Notes under the pieces: model-generated
What the model was told of the DNA's origin: nothing
The model's input: only the letters and a program-made list of their open reading frames with translations
Databases searched by the model: none
Part shown: positions 33,718 through 42,127 of the stretch, piece by piece
Position numbering within the stretch: position 1 is the first letter of the stretch
Layout of the letters: every line of letters begins with the position of its first letter
Translations under genes and position numbers: made by a program
Assembly (NCBI GenBank): GCA_900547995.1
Contig: URIY01000002.1
Span: 3,494-67,493, forward strand
Origin: an uncultured Mycoplasmatota bacterium
GTDB lineage: Bacteria > Bacillota_I > Bacilli_A > RF39 > UBA660
DNA: 64,000 nt
Direction: 5' to 3'

Positions 33718-33729
33718 AGACATTATAAT
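33697..33729 (+). promoter_or_regulatory. Possible sporulation (SigG-like) or SigA promoter of the CotF-like pair
   Basis: CATTATA at 33721-33727 matches the SigG -10 pattern CATWHTA, with CGTATA 18 bases upstream (5 of 6 to TGHATA). The same bases contain a TATAAT (33724-33729) but no good SigA -35 at 17 bases. A coat-like gene follows 18 bases later behind TAGGAGGA. Confidence 0.4.
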
Positions 33730-33746
33730 ATAGGAGGATAGATAAA

Positions 33747-33962
33747 ATGAATAGTGTACCAAATATTATAAGTGGTAAAGATTTAGATTATTTAAGTGAT
33801 ATGTTCAGTTGGAATTATGGAGCATATAAATGTACTAAAAATGCTTATGAAAGTGCTACCGACATGGAAATAAAAGAAATGCTTAATAATGCATCAAATT
33901 TATTTTATAATAATATGAATAAAGTTTTAGATATTTTAAAAAACGGAGGTATAAATGAATAA
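33747..33962 (+). CDS. Small CotF-like/coat-associated protein
   Basis: A 71-aa protein (MNSVPNIISGKDLDYLSDMF, then ...NNASNLFYNNMNKVLDILKNGG). It has the ISGKDLDYLSDM start and helical pattern often found as a small partner of CotF-like spore coat genes. It overlaps the larger CotF-like gene by 8 bases. TAGGAGGATAGA precedes the ATG. The individual assignment is moderate; the coupling strengthens it. Confidence 0.65.
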   Translation: MNSVPNIISGKDLDYLSDMFSWNYGAYKCTKNAYESATDMEIKEMLNNASNLFYNNMNKVLDILKNGGINE

Positions 33963-34272
33963 TAATGAAATTAAGAATATAAAAGTAGATGTACCTACAG
34001 GAATATCTTTAAATGACAAAGATTATTTAAATTCTCTTCTTAGTTCACTAAAGGAAATGTCTAAAAATTATACATTAAGTTTAACAGAGGCTAGTAATGA
34101 AGTATTATATAACGAATATAAACTAATGTTTAATGATTATATATCTATGCAAAGAGATGTTTATGAATTAATGTTTAGAAAAGGTTGGTATGTATTAGAA
34201 AAAAGTGATTCTAATAAAATAAATAATAAGTATCAAACATTAAAACAAGAATTAGATGATTTAAATAATTAA
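33955..34272 (+). CDS. CotF-like spore coat protein
   Basis: A 105-aa helical protein with CotF family features: VPTGISLNDKDYLNSLLSSLKE, LTEASNEVLYNEY, and the closing RDVYELMFRKGWYVLEKSD. CotF proteins coat the spore surface and are four-helix ferritin-like bundles. GGAGGT lies before the ATG inside the upstream frame. This is the clearest structural spore gene in the window. Confidence 0.85.
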   Translation: MNNNEIKNIKVDVPTGISLNDKDYLNSLLSSLKEMSKNYTLSLTEASNEVLYNEYKLMFNDYISMQRDVYELMFRKGWYVLEKSDSNKINNKYQTLKQELDDLNN

Positions 34273-34278
34273 AAATAT

Positions 34279-34303
34279 GTAAACAATAATGTTTACTTTT
34301 TTT
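34279..34303 (+). terminator. Intrinsic terminator after the CotF-like pair
   Basis: GTAAACA and TGTTTAC with an ATAA loop, followed by seven T. Confidence 0.85.
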
Positions 34304-34409
34304 GATATATTAGTGACTAGATATTTAAAATTTATTTTGAATTTTGTTCTTAGACTTCTATTATTGAAATAATATTATAAATTTGTTAAAATACATTTGG
34401 TGATTAGTA

Positions 34410-35270
34410 ATGACAAAGATTTTATTTTTTCCATCTTCATTAAAACAAATAAAAGATGTTAATGCGTTGGTTGATGGTTTTATTTTAAGTGTAACGAATT
34501 TAAGTATCAATAGTTTATTTACACTTAATATAGATGATATAGAAGAATTAACAAAAAAATATTCTGATAAGGAGATATTTGTATCTCTTAATAAAAATAT
34601 GTTTAATAATGATTTAAAACAATTAGAAGATGTACTTATTAAATTATCAAATTTTAATATTGCAGGTGTTTTATATTATGATATAAGTGTTTTATCTATT
34701 GTTAAAAGACTTAAATTAAATATTCATTTAGTATGGTCACAAGAACATTTAACAACTAATTATTTAACATGTAATTTTTATGAAGATAGAGGATGTAAGT
34801 ATACATACTTATCAGGAGAAATAACTTTAAAAGAAATCTTAGAGATTAGAGAAAAGACTGATATGAAATTAATAGTACCAATATTTGGATATCTTCCTAT
34901 GTTTGCATCTATTCGTCATATTGTAAATAATTATTTAGATTATTTTGATTTAAAAAATAATAGTGAAATTAAATATATGATTAAAGAGAATAATAAATAC
35001 CCAATTATAGATAATAATCTTGGTACTGTTGCATATAGTAGTCATATATTAAATGGATTAGATGAATATTTAGAATTAAAAAAAAGAAAAATAGATTATG
35101 TTACAATTAATAGTTTTAATATAGATGATGAAAAAATAAAAAAAGTTTTAAGTTTATATAAAGATGTAGACGCTAATAATAAAGATGAATATAATGAGAA
35201 ATTAAAAAAGATGTTTTGTAATTTAGACAAAGGATTTTTATATAAAGAAACAATTTATAAGGTGAAATAG
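34410..35270 (+). CDS. yrrN: U32 family protein, YrrN/TrhP1-like
   Basis: A 286-aa short U32-family protein. It aligns in layout with Bacillus YrrN, the partner of YrrO (TrhP1/TrhP2), which introduce 5-hydroxyuridine at the wobble base of certain tRNAs with prephenate as oxygen source. It has the beta/alpha-barrel pattern (VDGFILSVTNLSI, GVLYYDISVLS, LNIHLVWSQEHLT) but lacks the Cys cluster of the larger subunit. It is followed at 1 base by yrrO and then greA, as in Bacillus. GGTGAT precedes the ATG. Confidence 0.8.
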   Translation: MTKILFFPSSLKQIKDVNALVDGFILSVTNLSINSLFTLNIDDIEELTKKYSDKEIFVSLNKNMFNNDLKQLEDVLIKLSNFNIAGVLYYDISVLSIVKRLKLNIHLVWSQEHLTTNYLTCNFYEDRGCKYTYLSGEITLKEILEIREKTDMKLIVPIFGYLPMFASIRHIVNNYLDYFDLKNNSEIKYMIKENNKYPIIDNNLGTVAYSSHILNGLDEYLELKKRKIDYVTINSFNIDDEKIKKVLSLYKDVDANNKDEYNEKLKKMFCNLDKGFLYKETIYKVK

Positions 35271-35271
35271 T

Positions 35272-36501
35272 ATGGAAAAAGATGTAATAATAAATAATCA
35301 AGCGAATATAATAAAAAAGCCAGAATTACTTGCACCTGCTGGTGATTTAGAGAGATTAAAATTCGCATGTCTTTATGGAGCAGATGCAGTATATGTTGGT
35401 GGTTCCTTATTTAGTTTAAGAGCAAATGCGATAAATTTTAATTTAGATTCTTTAAAAGAAGGGGTAATTTTTGCCCATAATTTAAATAAAAAAGTATATG
35501 TAACAATTAATATTGCTCTTCATAATAGTGAAATAGATGGATTAAAGGAATATTTAATAGAACTTGATAAAATAGGGGTAGATGCGATTATTGTTAGTGA
35601 TCCAGCTATCATAAAACTTGCAAGAGATAATACCAAATTAAATATTCATTTATCAACACAACAATCAACTTTAAATTATGAAGCGGCCCAGTATTTTAAA
35701 AATGAAGGTGTTAGTAGAATTGTTTTGGGTAGAGAAACATCTATAGATGATATAAGAGAAATAAGAGAAAAAGTTGATATCGAACTTGAAGTATTTATAC
35801 ATGGTGCTATGTGTGCATCTTTAAGTGGTAGATGCGTAATGTCTAATTTCTTAACAGCTAGAGATTCAAATCGTGGAGGATGTAGTCAAATATGTAGATG
35901 GGATTTTGGCTTAGAAGATAATAATGAAAATAAAATAGAAGGTAATCAAAAATTTACTTTTTGTACCAAAGATTTATCAATGCTAAGATATCTTAAGGAA
36001 CTTATTGAACTAGGAGTAGCATCATTTAAAATAGAAGGAAGGATGCGTTCTATTTATTATGTAGCAACCGTTGTAAATATATATAGAAAAGCAATTGATA
36101 ACTATTTTAAAGGAATTTTTGAGTATGACAAATCATATGAATATACATTAAGAAGAGTTGCAAATAGAGATGCCGTTCCACAATTTTTTAATCATGATTA
36201 TGGAAAGAATTGCCAATACTACAATGGACGTGAAGAGGTATCTAATCAAGATTTTTTAGGTATTGTTCTTTCATATGATCCTGTTTCATCACTTGCATTT
36301 ATAGAACAACGTAATTACTTTAAAATAGGTGATGAAGTAGAGTTTTTTGGCCCTGATTTAGATGTTACACTATTTCAAATATCGGAAATATATGATGAAA
36401 ATATGGAAAAAATTGACATTGTAAGACATCCTAAACAAAAAGTATATTTAAAAATTCCATTTAAGGTTAATACAAATGATATGATGCGAATTAAAATATA
36501 A
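35272..36501 (+). CDS. yrrO: U32 family protein, YrrO/TrhP2-like tRNA hydroxylation factor
   Basis: A 409-aa protein annotated as peptidase U32 but in Bacillus and E. coli needed for tRNA U34 hydroxylation. It shows KPELLAPAGDLERLKFACLYGADAVYVGG-type N-terminal signatures, the U32 signature EVFIHGAMCASLSGRCVMS and further Cys in GGCSQICRW, consistent with an Fe-S cluster. The C-terminal beta domain ends near 409. It is translated with yrrN. The old protease label is not supported by visible catalytic residues. Confidence 0.9.
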   Translation: MEKDVIINNQANIIKKPELLAPAGDLERLKFACLYGADAVYVGGSLFSLRANAINFNLDSLKEGVIFAHNLNKKVYVTINIALHNSEIDGLKEYLIELDKIGVDAIIVSDPAIIKLARDNTKLNIHLSTQQSTLNYEAAQYFKNEGVSRIVLGRETSIDDIREIREKVDIELEVFIHGAMCASLSGRCVMSNFLTARDSNRGGCSQICRWDFGLEDNNENKIEGNQKFTFCTKDLSMLRYLKELIELGVASFKIEGRMRSIYYVATVVNIYRKAIDNYFKGIFEYDKSYEYTLRRVANRDAVPQFFNHDYGKNCQYYNGREEVSNQDFLGIVLSYDPVSSLAFIEQRNYFKIGDEVEFFGPDLDVTLFQISEIYDENMEKIDIVRHPKQKVYLKIPFKVNTNDMMRIKI

Positions 36502-36510
36502 AATTTATGA

Positions 36511-36539
36511 TTGACAAAATGATTAATAAATGGTATCCT
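36511..36539 (+). promoter_or_regulatory. SigA promoter of greA
   Basis: TTGACA, 17 bases, TATCCT, between yrrO and greA. Spacing is ideal and the -10 weak. Confidence 0.65.
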
Positions 36540-36571
36540 TTTATAGGTTTATAAAAAATTGAGGTGATTAT

Positions 36572-37042
36572 ATGTCAAATAAGAAGACTGTATATTTAAC
36601 AGAAGTTGGATTAGAAGAATTAAAGAAAGAATTAGATCATTTAAAATTAGAAAAAAGGCCTGAAATTATTGCAGCATTAAAAGATGCAAGAGCTCAAGGT
36701 GATTTAAGTGAAAATGCTGAATATGATGCTGCTCGTAATGAGCAAGCAATTGTAGAAAGTAAAATTGCTGAATTAGAAGCTATGATAGAAAATGCATCTA
36801 TTATTAAAGATGTAAAAACTGATAAAGTTGCTATTGGAACAAGCGTAAAACTTAAATATATTGAAGATAATGAAGAAGATGTTTATGCAATTGTAGGTAG
36901 TAAAGAAGCTGATCCAATGGAAAACAGAATATCTAATGAATCTCCTATTGCTAAAGCTATAATGGGTTCTAAAAAAGGTGATATTGTGTCTGTTGATAGT
37001 CCAAATGGTACATACAGTGTAGAAATTATGGATATATTTTAA
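36572..37042 (+). CDS. greA: Transcription elongation factor GreA
   Basis: A 156-aa factor that enters the RNA polymerase secondary channel and stimulates cleavage of backtracked transcripts. The N-terminal coiled coil carries DARAQGDLSENAEYDAARNEQ, with the acidic tip residues. The C-terminal FKBP-like domain ends SPNGTYSVEIMDI. Length is normal. GAGGTGAT precedes the ATG, and it has a promoter and terminator of its own. Confidence 0.97.
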   Translation: MSNKKTVYLTEVGLEELKKELDHLKLEKRPEIIAALKDARAQGDLSENAEYDAARNEQAIVESKIAELEAMIENASIIKDVKTDKVAIGTSVKLKYIEDNEEDVYAIVGSKEADPMENRISNESPIAKAIMGSKKGDIVSVDSPNGTYSVEIMDIF

Positions 37043-37044
37043 TT

Positions 37045-37066
37045 AGGTCTTTATAGACCTTTTTTT
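37045..37066 (+). terminator. Intrinsic terminator between greA and folA
   Basis: AGGTCT and AGACCT pair around TTAT, followed by a T-run that leads directly into the folA ribosome site GGAGGAA. folA may depend on read-through. Confidence 0.85.
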
Positions 37067-37076
37067 GGAGGAATTT

Positions 37077-37568
37077 ATGGCTAATTTAATTATCATTGTT
37101 GCTATTGGAATGAATTATGAACTTGGAAAAGAAAATAAACTAATTTGGAATATTTCAGAAGATATGAAATTTTTTAAAGAAAAAACAACAGGCCATTATA
37201 TTATTATGGGTAGAAAAACATATGAATCCATTCCATCTAATCTTGCAAATCGCAAGTATATTGTATTATCTAAAAATAATATTTTAGTGAAAGATAATGT
37301 ACTTAAATTTTCGGATATAGATACTCTTTTAAAATATACTAAAAATATAAATGATGATATGTATGTTATCGGCGGTGCACAAATATATAAACTATTTTTA
37401 AATTATTGTAGTTGTATGTATTTAACAGAAATATTAGATAGTGAAAAGGAAGCCGATGCATATTTCCCAAAATTTGATAAAACCGAATGGGATGAAATAC
37501 CTCTTGGTGGATATACAAGCGATGATAATATAAAATATACAAGAAAAAAATATGTCAAAAGAATATAG
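37077..37568 (+). CDS. folA: Dihydrofolate reductase
   Basis: A 163-aa enzyme reducing dihydrofolate with NADPH. Signatures: IIVAIGMNYELGKENKLIWNI at the N-terminus, Asp in ISEDMKFFKEKT, MGRKTYESIP and VIGGAQIYKLF. ATG 37077 follows GGAGG. A TTG 12 bases upstream lies inside that site. The usual neighbour thyA is not here. The gene starts right behind the greA terminator without an obvious promoter. Confidence 0.95.
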   Translation: MANLIIIVAIGMNYELGKENKLIWNISEDMKFFKEKTTGHYIIMGRKTYESIPSNLANRKYIVLSKNNILVKDNVLKFSDIDTLLKYTKNINDDMYVIGGAQIYKLFLNYCSCMYLTEILDSEKEADAYFPKFDKTEWDEIPLGGYTSDDNIKYTRKKYVKRI

Positions 37569-37607
37569 TAAATGGTTATAGAAATATAACTTTTTTCTTT
37601 GTATGTC

Positions 37608-37636
37608 TTGAAATTACTAAGAAATTATTATATACT
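37608..37636 (+). promoter_or_regulatory. SigA promoter of tig
   Basis: TTGAAA, 17 bases, TATACT, 25 bases ahead of the tig ATG. The predicted start near 37643 rules out upstream in-frame starts. Confidence 0.75.
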
Positions 37637-37661
37637 ATCTTTATGTGTGAAGGGAGAATTT

Positions 37662-38909
37662 ATGAAAAAGAATATTAAAGAAATAAATGTTACAATTGAA
37701 GGAGAAAAATGGCAAAAAGCTATTGATAAAGCTTATGATAAAGTAAGTAAGAAAGTAAAAATAGATGGATTTAGACCTGGAAAGGCTCCAAAAGATATTT
37801 TCTTAAAGAAATATGGAAAAGAAAATTTATTAGTTGAAGCAGCAGATAGTTGTATGCAAGATGCTTACATGGATATTCTAAAAGATAATGAAGGACTTGA
37901 AATAGTTGCTCAACCTAAGGTTGAAATTAAGGGTGTTTCTGATGAAAAATTAGAACTTATGTTTACTTTAATTTTAAAGCCAGAAGTTAAATTAGGAAAA
38001 TATACAGGACTTGGTGTTAAGAAGGAAGAAGCAAAAGTTACAAAGAAAGAAATTGAAGAATCAATTGATCATATGCGTAGTCATTATGCAGAAAATGTTA
38101 CTAAAGATGGTAAAGTAGCAAATGGAGATATCGCCATTATTGATTTTGAAGGATTTAAAGATGGTGTTGCTTTTGCAGGTGGAAAAGCTGAAAACTATTC
38201 ATTAACAATTGGTTCTAATTCTTTTATACCAGGATTTGAAGAACAAATTATTGGTATGGAAAAAGGTGAAGAAAAAGAATTAAATTTAACTTTCCCAGAA
38301 GATTATCATGCTGAGGAATTAAAAGGAGCACCTGTAGTATTTAAAGTAAAAGTAAATGAAATTAAAGAAGTTAAAGTTCCTGAATTAGATAAAGATTTCT
38401 TTGAAGACTTAGGAATGGAAGGAATTGATTCTAAAGAGGCATTAGAAAAGCAAGTAGAAGAAAACATTAAGACAAGAAAAGAATCAGAACTTGAAAATAA
38501 ATACCTTGATGAATTATTAGAAGCAGCTGCTAAGAATACAGAAGTTGATATTCCAGATGTTATGATAGAAGAAGAAATTGATCGTATGTTAAAACAATAC
38601 GAAGAAAATTTAAATATGCAAGGTATTACTTTAGAACAATTCTATAAGTTTACTAATTCTGATGAAAAAGCTTTAAGAGATCAAATGAAAGAAGAAGCTG
38701 GTAAACGTGTTAAATTTAGATTAATGCTTGAAGAAATTGCCAAAGCTGAAAAATTTGACATGAGTGATAAAGATGCTGAAAAAGAAGCAGAAGAACTTGC
38801 TAGTAAGTATCAAATGACTAAAGATGAATTCTTAAAACAATTTGGTGGTCTTGAAATGGTTAAATATGACTATAAAATGAGACAAGCAATGGAAACATTA
38901 AAAAAATAA
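37662..38909 (+). CDS. tig: Trigger factor (ribosome-bound chaperone/PPIase)
   Basis: A 415-aa chaperone at the ribosomal exit tunnel. The N-terminal ribosome-binding domain includes GFRPGKAPKDIFLKKYG. The FKBP-type PPIase domain is at about 150-240 (ANGDIAIIDFEGFKDGVAF, then GSNSFIPGFEEQIIGMEKGE). A long helical C-terminal domain follows. AAGGGAGAA precedes ATG 37662. A terminator begins in its last codons. Normal length. Confidence 0.96.
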   Translation: MKKNIKEINVTIEGEKWQKAIDKAYDKVSKKVKIDGFRPGKAPKDIFLKKYGKENLLVEAADSCMQDAYMDILKDNEGLEIVAQPKVEIKGVSDEKLELMFTLILKPEVKLGKYTGLGVKKEEAKVTKKEIEESIDHMRSHYAENVTKDGKVANGDIAIIDFEGFKDGVAFAGGKAENYSLTIGSNSFIPGFEEQIIGMEKGEEKELNLTFPEDYHAEELKGAPVVFKVKVNEIKEVKVPELDKDFFEDLGMEGIDSKEALEKQVEENIKTRKESELENKYLDELLEAAAKNTEVDIPDVMIEEEIDRMLKQYEENLNMQGITLEQFYKFTNSDEKALRDQMKEEAGKRVKFRLMLEEIAKAEKFDMSDKDAEKEAEELASKYQMTKDEFLKQFGGLEMVKYDYKMRQAMETLKK

Positions 38910-38921
38910 TGTTTCTTTTTT
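38892..38921 (+). terminator. Terminator overlapping the tig stop
   Basis: GAAACATT pairs with AATGTTTC, then TTTTTT. The left arm encodes the last tig residues. Confidence 0.8.
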
Positions 38922-38959
38922 GAGAATATGATAAAATATAAACGGTTGGGAATGATTAT

Positions 38960-40576
38960 ATGATAATTAAAAATTTAAATTTATCATTTGGTATGCAAGA
39001 TGTATTTAAAGATATAAACATTAATATACCAGATAATGAAAAAATAGGTATTGTAGGGGTAAATGGTGCTGGTAAATCTACTTTCTTCAAAGTACTTTTA
39101 AAAAAACTAGAACCTAATAGTGGTAAAATAGAATTTAATTCTAAAGTTAATATATCATTATTACCGCAAGTTATTGATGAGGAAATACCTAATTTAAATA
39201 TACCTGTCTTTGACTATTTATTATCGGCTAGACCCATAAAAGAATTAGAAGAACAGTTAGCGACAATATACAATGATGTAGCAAACGAAACAGATACAAA
39301 AAAGCAAAATAAACTAATGAAAAAAATAGATAGTATTCAAAATAGATTAAATTATTATGATGTATATGAAGCCGAAAATATTTTACTAAAAATAATATCT
39401 GGAATGCATATTGATGATGATTTATTATATAAAAATTTAAATGAATTATCAGGTGGTCAAAAGTCTAAAATTGCTTTTGCTAGACTTTTATATTCTAAGC
39501 CAGAAATTATGCTTTTAGATGAGCCTACAAATCATTTGGACTCTAAAAGTAAAGATTATATTGTTAATTATTTAAAAAATTATCATGGAGGGGTTTTTAT
39601 TATTTCCCATGATAATGATTTTTTAGATAAAGTTACTAATAAGACATTATATTTAGATAAAAGAAATCACAATATGATGTTATATGATGGTTCTTATTCT
39701 AAATTTATGAAAGTAAAAAAAGCTAATGAAGAGGCTTTAGATAGAGCTATTTTAATGCAAGAAAAAGAGGAAGAAAAATTAGAAAAAATAGTTCTTCATT
39801 ATTCTAATTCATCAGGTAACCGTAAGAAAATGGCCCAAGATCGAGAGAAAAAATTAAATAAATTAAGAGAAAATAAATTAAGTAAAGAAAAAGAAATAAA
39901 AAAGATTAATTTTAAAATTAAAATAGATAAAGAAAGTTCTATTAATCCCATTATCCTAGATAAAGTTTCTTTTAGTTATGATAATAAACATAAAATAATA
40001 AATAATTTATCATTTACTTTAACTAGAGGAGAGAAATTCTTAATAGTAGGTAATAATGGTGTTGGTAAATCAACATTACTTAAATTAATTGTTTCTAAAT
40101 TAAAACCTAATAAAGGTATAATAGATATAAATTATAAAACAAAAATTGCCTATTATGCACAGGAACATGAATTATTAGATAACAATAAAACAATTATGGA
40201 TAATTTTTTAGATACTAATTATTCAGATAAAGAAATCCGTAATTGTTTAGGAAGATTTATGTTTTATGGTGATGATGTTTTTAAAGAAATTAAAACCTTA
40301 TCACCTGGAGAAAGAGCAAGAGTAATGCTTGCTAAAATATCATTAAGTGGTGCTAATGTTCTAATATTAGACGAGCCAACCAATCATTTAGATCCTGAAA
40401 CACAAAGTAAAATCTCAGATATATTTAGAGATTATGAAGGTACAATGCTGGTGGTTTCCCATAATGAAGATTTTGTTAGAAATTTACAAATAGAAAGAAT
40501 GCTTATCTTACCTGAAGGTAAAATAACTTTTTATAGTGAAGATAAATTTGATAAATATAAAAAGGTAAATATTTAA
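38960..40576 (+). CDS. ABC-F family ATPase
   Basis: A 538-aa protein with two ABC ATPase domains and no membrane segments. Domain 1 has GVNGAGKSTFFKVLL, LSGGQKSKIAFARLL and LLDEPTNHLD. Domain 2 has GNNGVGKSTLLKLI, LSPGERARVMLAKI and LILDEPTNHLDPETQ. A linker of about 75 charged residues (P-site tip) separates them. ABC-F proteins act on the ribosome as translation factors or antibiotic-protection proteins; which applies cannot be told. It follows the tig terminator, with GGGAATGAT before the ATG. Confidence 0.93.
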   Translation: MIIKNLNLSFGMQDVFKDININIPDNEKIGIVGVNGAGKSTFFKVLLKKLEPNSGKIEFNSKVNISLLPQVIDEEIPNLNIPVFDYLLSARPIKELEEQLATIYNDVANETDTKKQNKLMKKIDSIQNRLNYYDVYEAENILLKIISGMHIDDDLLYKNLNELSGGQKSKIAFARLLYSKPEIMLLDEPTNHLDSKSKDYIVNYLKNYHGGVFIISHDNDFLDKVTNKTLYLDKRNHNMMLYDGSYSKFMKVKKANEEALDRAILMQEKEEEKLEKIVLHYSNSSGNRKKMAQDREKKLNKLRENKLSKEKEIKKINFKIKIDKESSINPIILDKVSFSYDNKHKIINNLSFTLTRGEKFLIVGNNGVGKSTLLKLIVSKLKPNKGIIDINYKTKIAYYAQEHELLDNNKTIMDNFLDTNYSDKEIRNCLGRFMFYGDDVFKEIKTLSPGERARVMLAKISLSGANVLILDEPTNHLDPETQSKISDIFRDYEGTMLVVSHNEDFVRNLQIERMLILPEGKITFYSEDKFDKYKKVNI

Positions 40577-40582
40577 ACGTAG

Positions 40583-40612
40583 TCAAATGTATACTATTTC
40601 GTGTATATTTGA
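40583..40612 (+). promoter_or_regulatory. Inverted repeat, candidate operator of the Nudix regulator
   Basis: TCAAATGTATAC and GTGTATATTTGA are 12-base arms (10 of 12 complementary) around TATTTC. The right arm covers the first bases of the TTGACA of the regulator's own promoter, a position suited to autorepression. Confidence 0.45.
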
Positions 40613-40637
40613 CAAATATATTATTTTGTTATATAAT
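40609..40637 (+). promoter_or_regulatory. Consensus SigA promoter of the Nudix regulator
   Basis: TTGACA, 17 bases, TATAAT: a perfect match to consensus with ideal spacing. Confidence 0.88.
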
Positions 40638-40670
40638 CAAGCATGTGTTTAACACAAAGAGGTGAGAAAT

Positions 40671-41342
40671 TTGGGGCTGAAAAACAAAGAATATATTAAT
40701 TATATTGAATCTCTAATAAATATATTTACAGTTGAACAGGGGCAAATTAAAATATTATTATTTAGAAAAAAAGTAGAACCATATAAAGGATATTGGGCAT
40801 TACCTAGTGATATAGTTAAAAATGATGTTACGATAGAGGACACAGTTAGTGATGTTGTATATGATGTGGTTGGATTAAAATCACTTTATATAGAACAATG
40901 TCATACATTTAGTCATTGTGATAGAGGAAATGATGAATATGTAACAGCTGTCTCATATATAGGTTTAATTGATAGTAAAAGTGCGGAAATTAAAAGAGAG
41001 GAAAGAACAGATTATGAAAGTGCATGGTTTGATATAGATACTCTTCCAAAACTTGCATATGATCACGAAATGGTGATTAATAATGCTATCGAATTATTGA
41101 AAAAGAAAATTGTTAATATAAGTGTATTAAAAACATTATTTCCAAGTGACTTTTCATTGCCAGAACTTCAGATGGTATACGAAAAACTATTAGGTAAAAC
41201 TTTAGATAGAAGAAATTTTAGAAAAAAATTTGTGGGTCTTGGTTTAGTTGAGCCAACTGGTGATAAAAATGAAGGTGGTAATGGTAGACCAGCTAAGTTA
41301 TATAGTTTTACTGATAATATTGAAGATAGAAATTTATTTTAA
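40671..41342 (+). CDS. Nudix domain/winged-helix transcription regulator (NrtR-like)
   Basis: A 223-aa protein. Residues about 8-140 form a Nudix fold (KILLFRKKVEPYKGYWALPS, then the degenerate Nudix box region). Residues about 150-223 form a winged helix (FSLPELQMVYEKLLGKTLDR, RRNFRKKFVGLGLVEPTG, GRPAKLYSF) as in NrtR. NrtR proteins sense ADP-ribose or related metabolites with a Nudix domain that no longer hydrolyses; here the canonical GxxxE-REUxEEUG pattern is not intact, consistent with a sensor role. TTG 40671 lies 7 bases after AGAGGTG. No NAD genes are nearby; the teichoic acid operon follows. Confidence 0.8.
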   Translation: MGLKNKEYINYIESLINIFTVEQGQIKILLFRKKVEPYKGYWALPSDIVKNDVTIEDTVSDVVYDVVGLKSLYIEQCHTFSHCDRGNDEYVTAVSYIGLIDSKSAEIKREERTDYESAWFDIDTLPKLAYDHEMVINNAIELLKKKIVNISVLKTLFPSDFSLPELQMVYEKLLGKTLDRRNFRKKFVGLGLVEPTGDKNEGGNGRPAKLYSFTDNIEDRNLF

Positions 41343-41362
41343 ACATCGAAAGATGTTTTTTT
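41342..41362 (+). terminator. Terminator overlapping the Nudix regulator stop
   Basis: AACATC and GATGTT with a GAAA tetraloop, followed by a T-run. It separates the regulator from tarI. Confidence 0.8.
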
Positions 41363-41365
41363 CGT

Positions 41366-41393
41366 TTGACAAAAAATATAATTTGTGTATAAT
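41366..41393 (+). promoter_or_regulatory. SigA promoter of the teichoic acid operon
   Basis: TTGACA, 16 bases, TATAAT, 30 bases ahead of tarI. It is the only evident promoter for the tightly packed genes up to about 51.5 kb. Confidence 0.82.
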
Positions 41394-41422
41394 AATACGC
41401 AAGTTGTGAAGAAGGGGATTTT

Positions 41423-42127
41423 ATGATATATGCTTTAATATTAGGAAGTGGTATAGGTAGTAGAATGGGTAATACTACGCTTCCAAAACAATTTTTAAAA
41501 ATTGGCAATAAGCCGATAATTATTCATACAATAGAGCAATTTATTTTATCTACACGTGTAAACAAAATAATTGTTGTTGTATCAAGCGATTACGAAAACT
41601 ATCTAAAAGATTTATTTAAAGAGTACAAATTGAATAATATTGATATTGTTATAGGTGGTTCTGATAGAAGTAGTAGTATGATTAATGGATGCAACTATAT
41701 ATTAGATAATTATGCAGTAAATGATAATGACATAATAATAACCCATGATGCTGTAAGACCGTTTGTAACCAGTAGAATTATTAATGATAATATAGATAAA
41801 ATTAAAAATTATGATGCTATAGACACTGTTATACCAGCAACAGATACTATTGTTGAAGTTGATGATGATATTATAAGTAATATTCCAATTAGATCAAAAA
41901 TGTTTCAGGGGCAAACCCCACAAACATTTAGGTTAAAGGAATTAGTTTCTATTTATAATTCATTATCAAACGAGGAAAAAGAAATACTAACAGACGCGTG
42001 TAAAATATATACACTAAAAAACAAAAGAGTTGGTTATGTAAAAGGTGAAATCTATAATTTAAAGATTACTACCAAATTTGATTTAAATGTTGCCCATAGT
42101 ATTGTGAAAGGTGATATTAAGATATGA
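41423..42127 (+). CDS. tarI: Ribitol-5-phosphate cytidylyltransferase (TarI/IspD family)
   Basis: A 234-aa nucleotidyltransferase. The CTP-binding N-terminus reads ALILGSGIGSRMGNTTLPKQFL, followed by THDAVRPFV and PATDTI. IspD (isoprenoid pathway) and TarI share this fold. The directly following TarJ and TagF-like genes make TarI, which makes CDP-ribitol for teichoic acid, by far the more likely. GAAGGGG precedes the ATG. The end overlaps tarJ by 4 bases (ATGA). Confidence 0.9.
   Translation: MIYALILGSGIGSRMGNTTLPKQFLKIGNKPIIIHTIEQFILSTRVNKIIVVVSSDYENYLKDLFKEYKLNNIDIVIGGSDRSSSMINGCNYILDNYAVNDNDIIITHDAVRPFVTSRIINDNIDKIKNYDAIDTVIPATDTIVEVDDDIISNIPIRSKMFQGQTPQTFRLKELVSIYNSLSNEEKEILTDACKIYTLKNKRVGYVKGEIYNLKITTKFDLNVAHSIVKGDIKI

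Noticed and set aside
35272..36501. Secreted collagenase/peptidase annotation for the U32 proteins
   Set aside because: No signal peptide, Cys cluster present, and conserved order with greA matches the tRNA-modifying YrrN/YrrO pair.
41423..42127. IspD (isoprenoid pathway) as the function of this cytidylyltransferase
   Set aside because: The gene overlaps tarJ and leads a teichoic acid operon, which makes TarI the better call.
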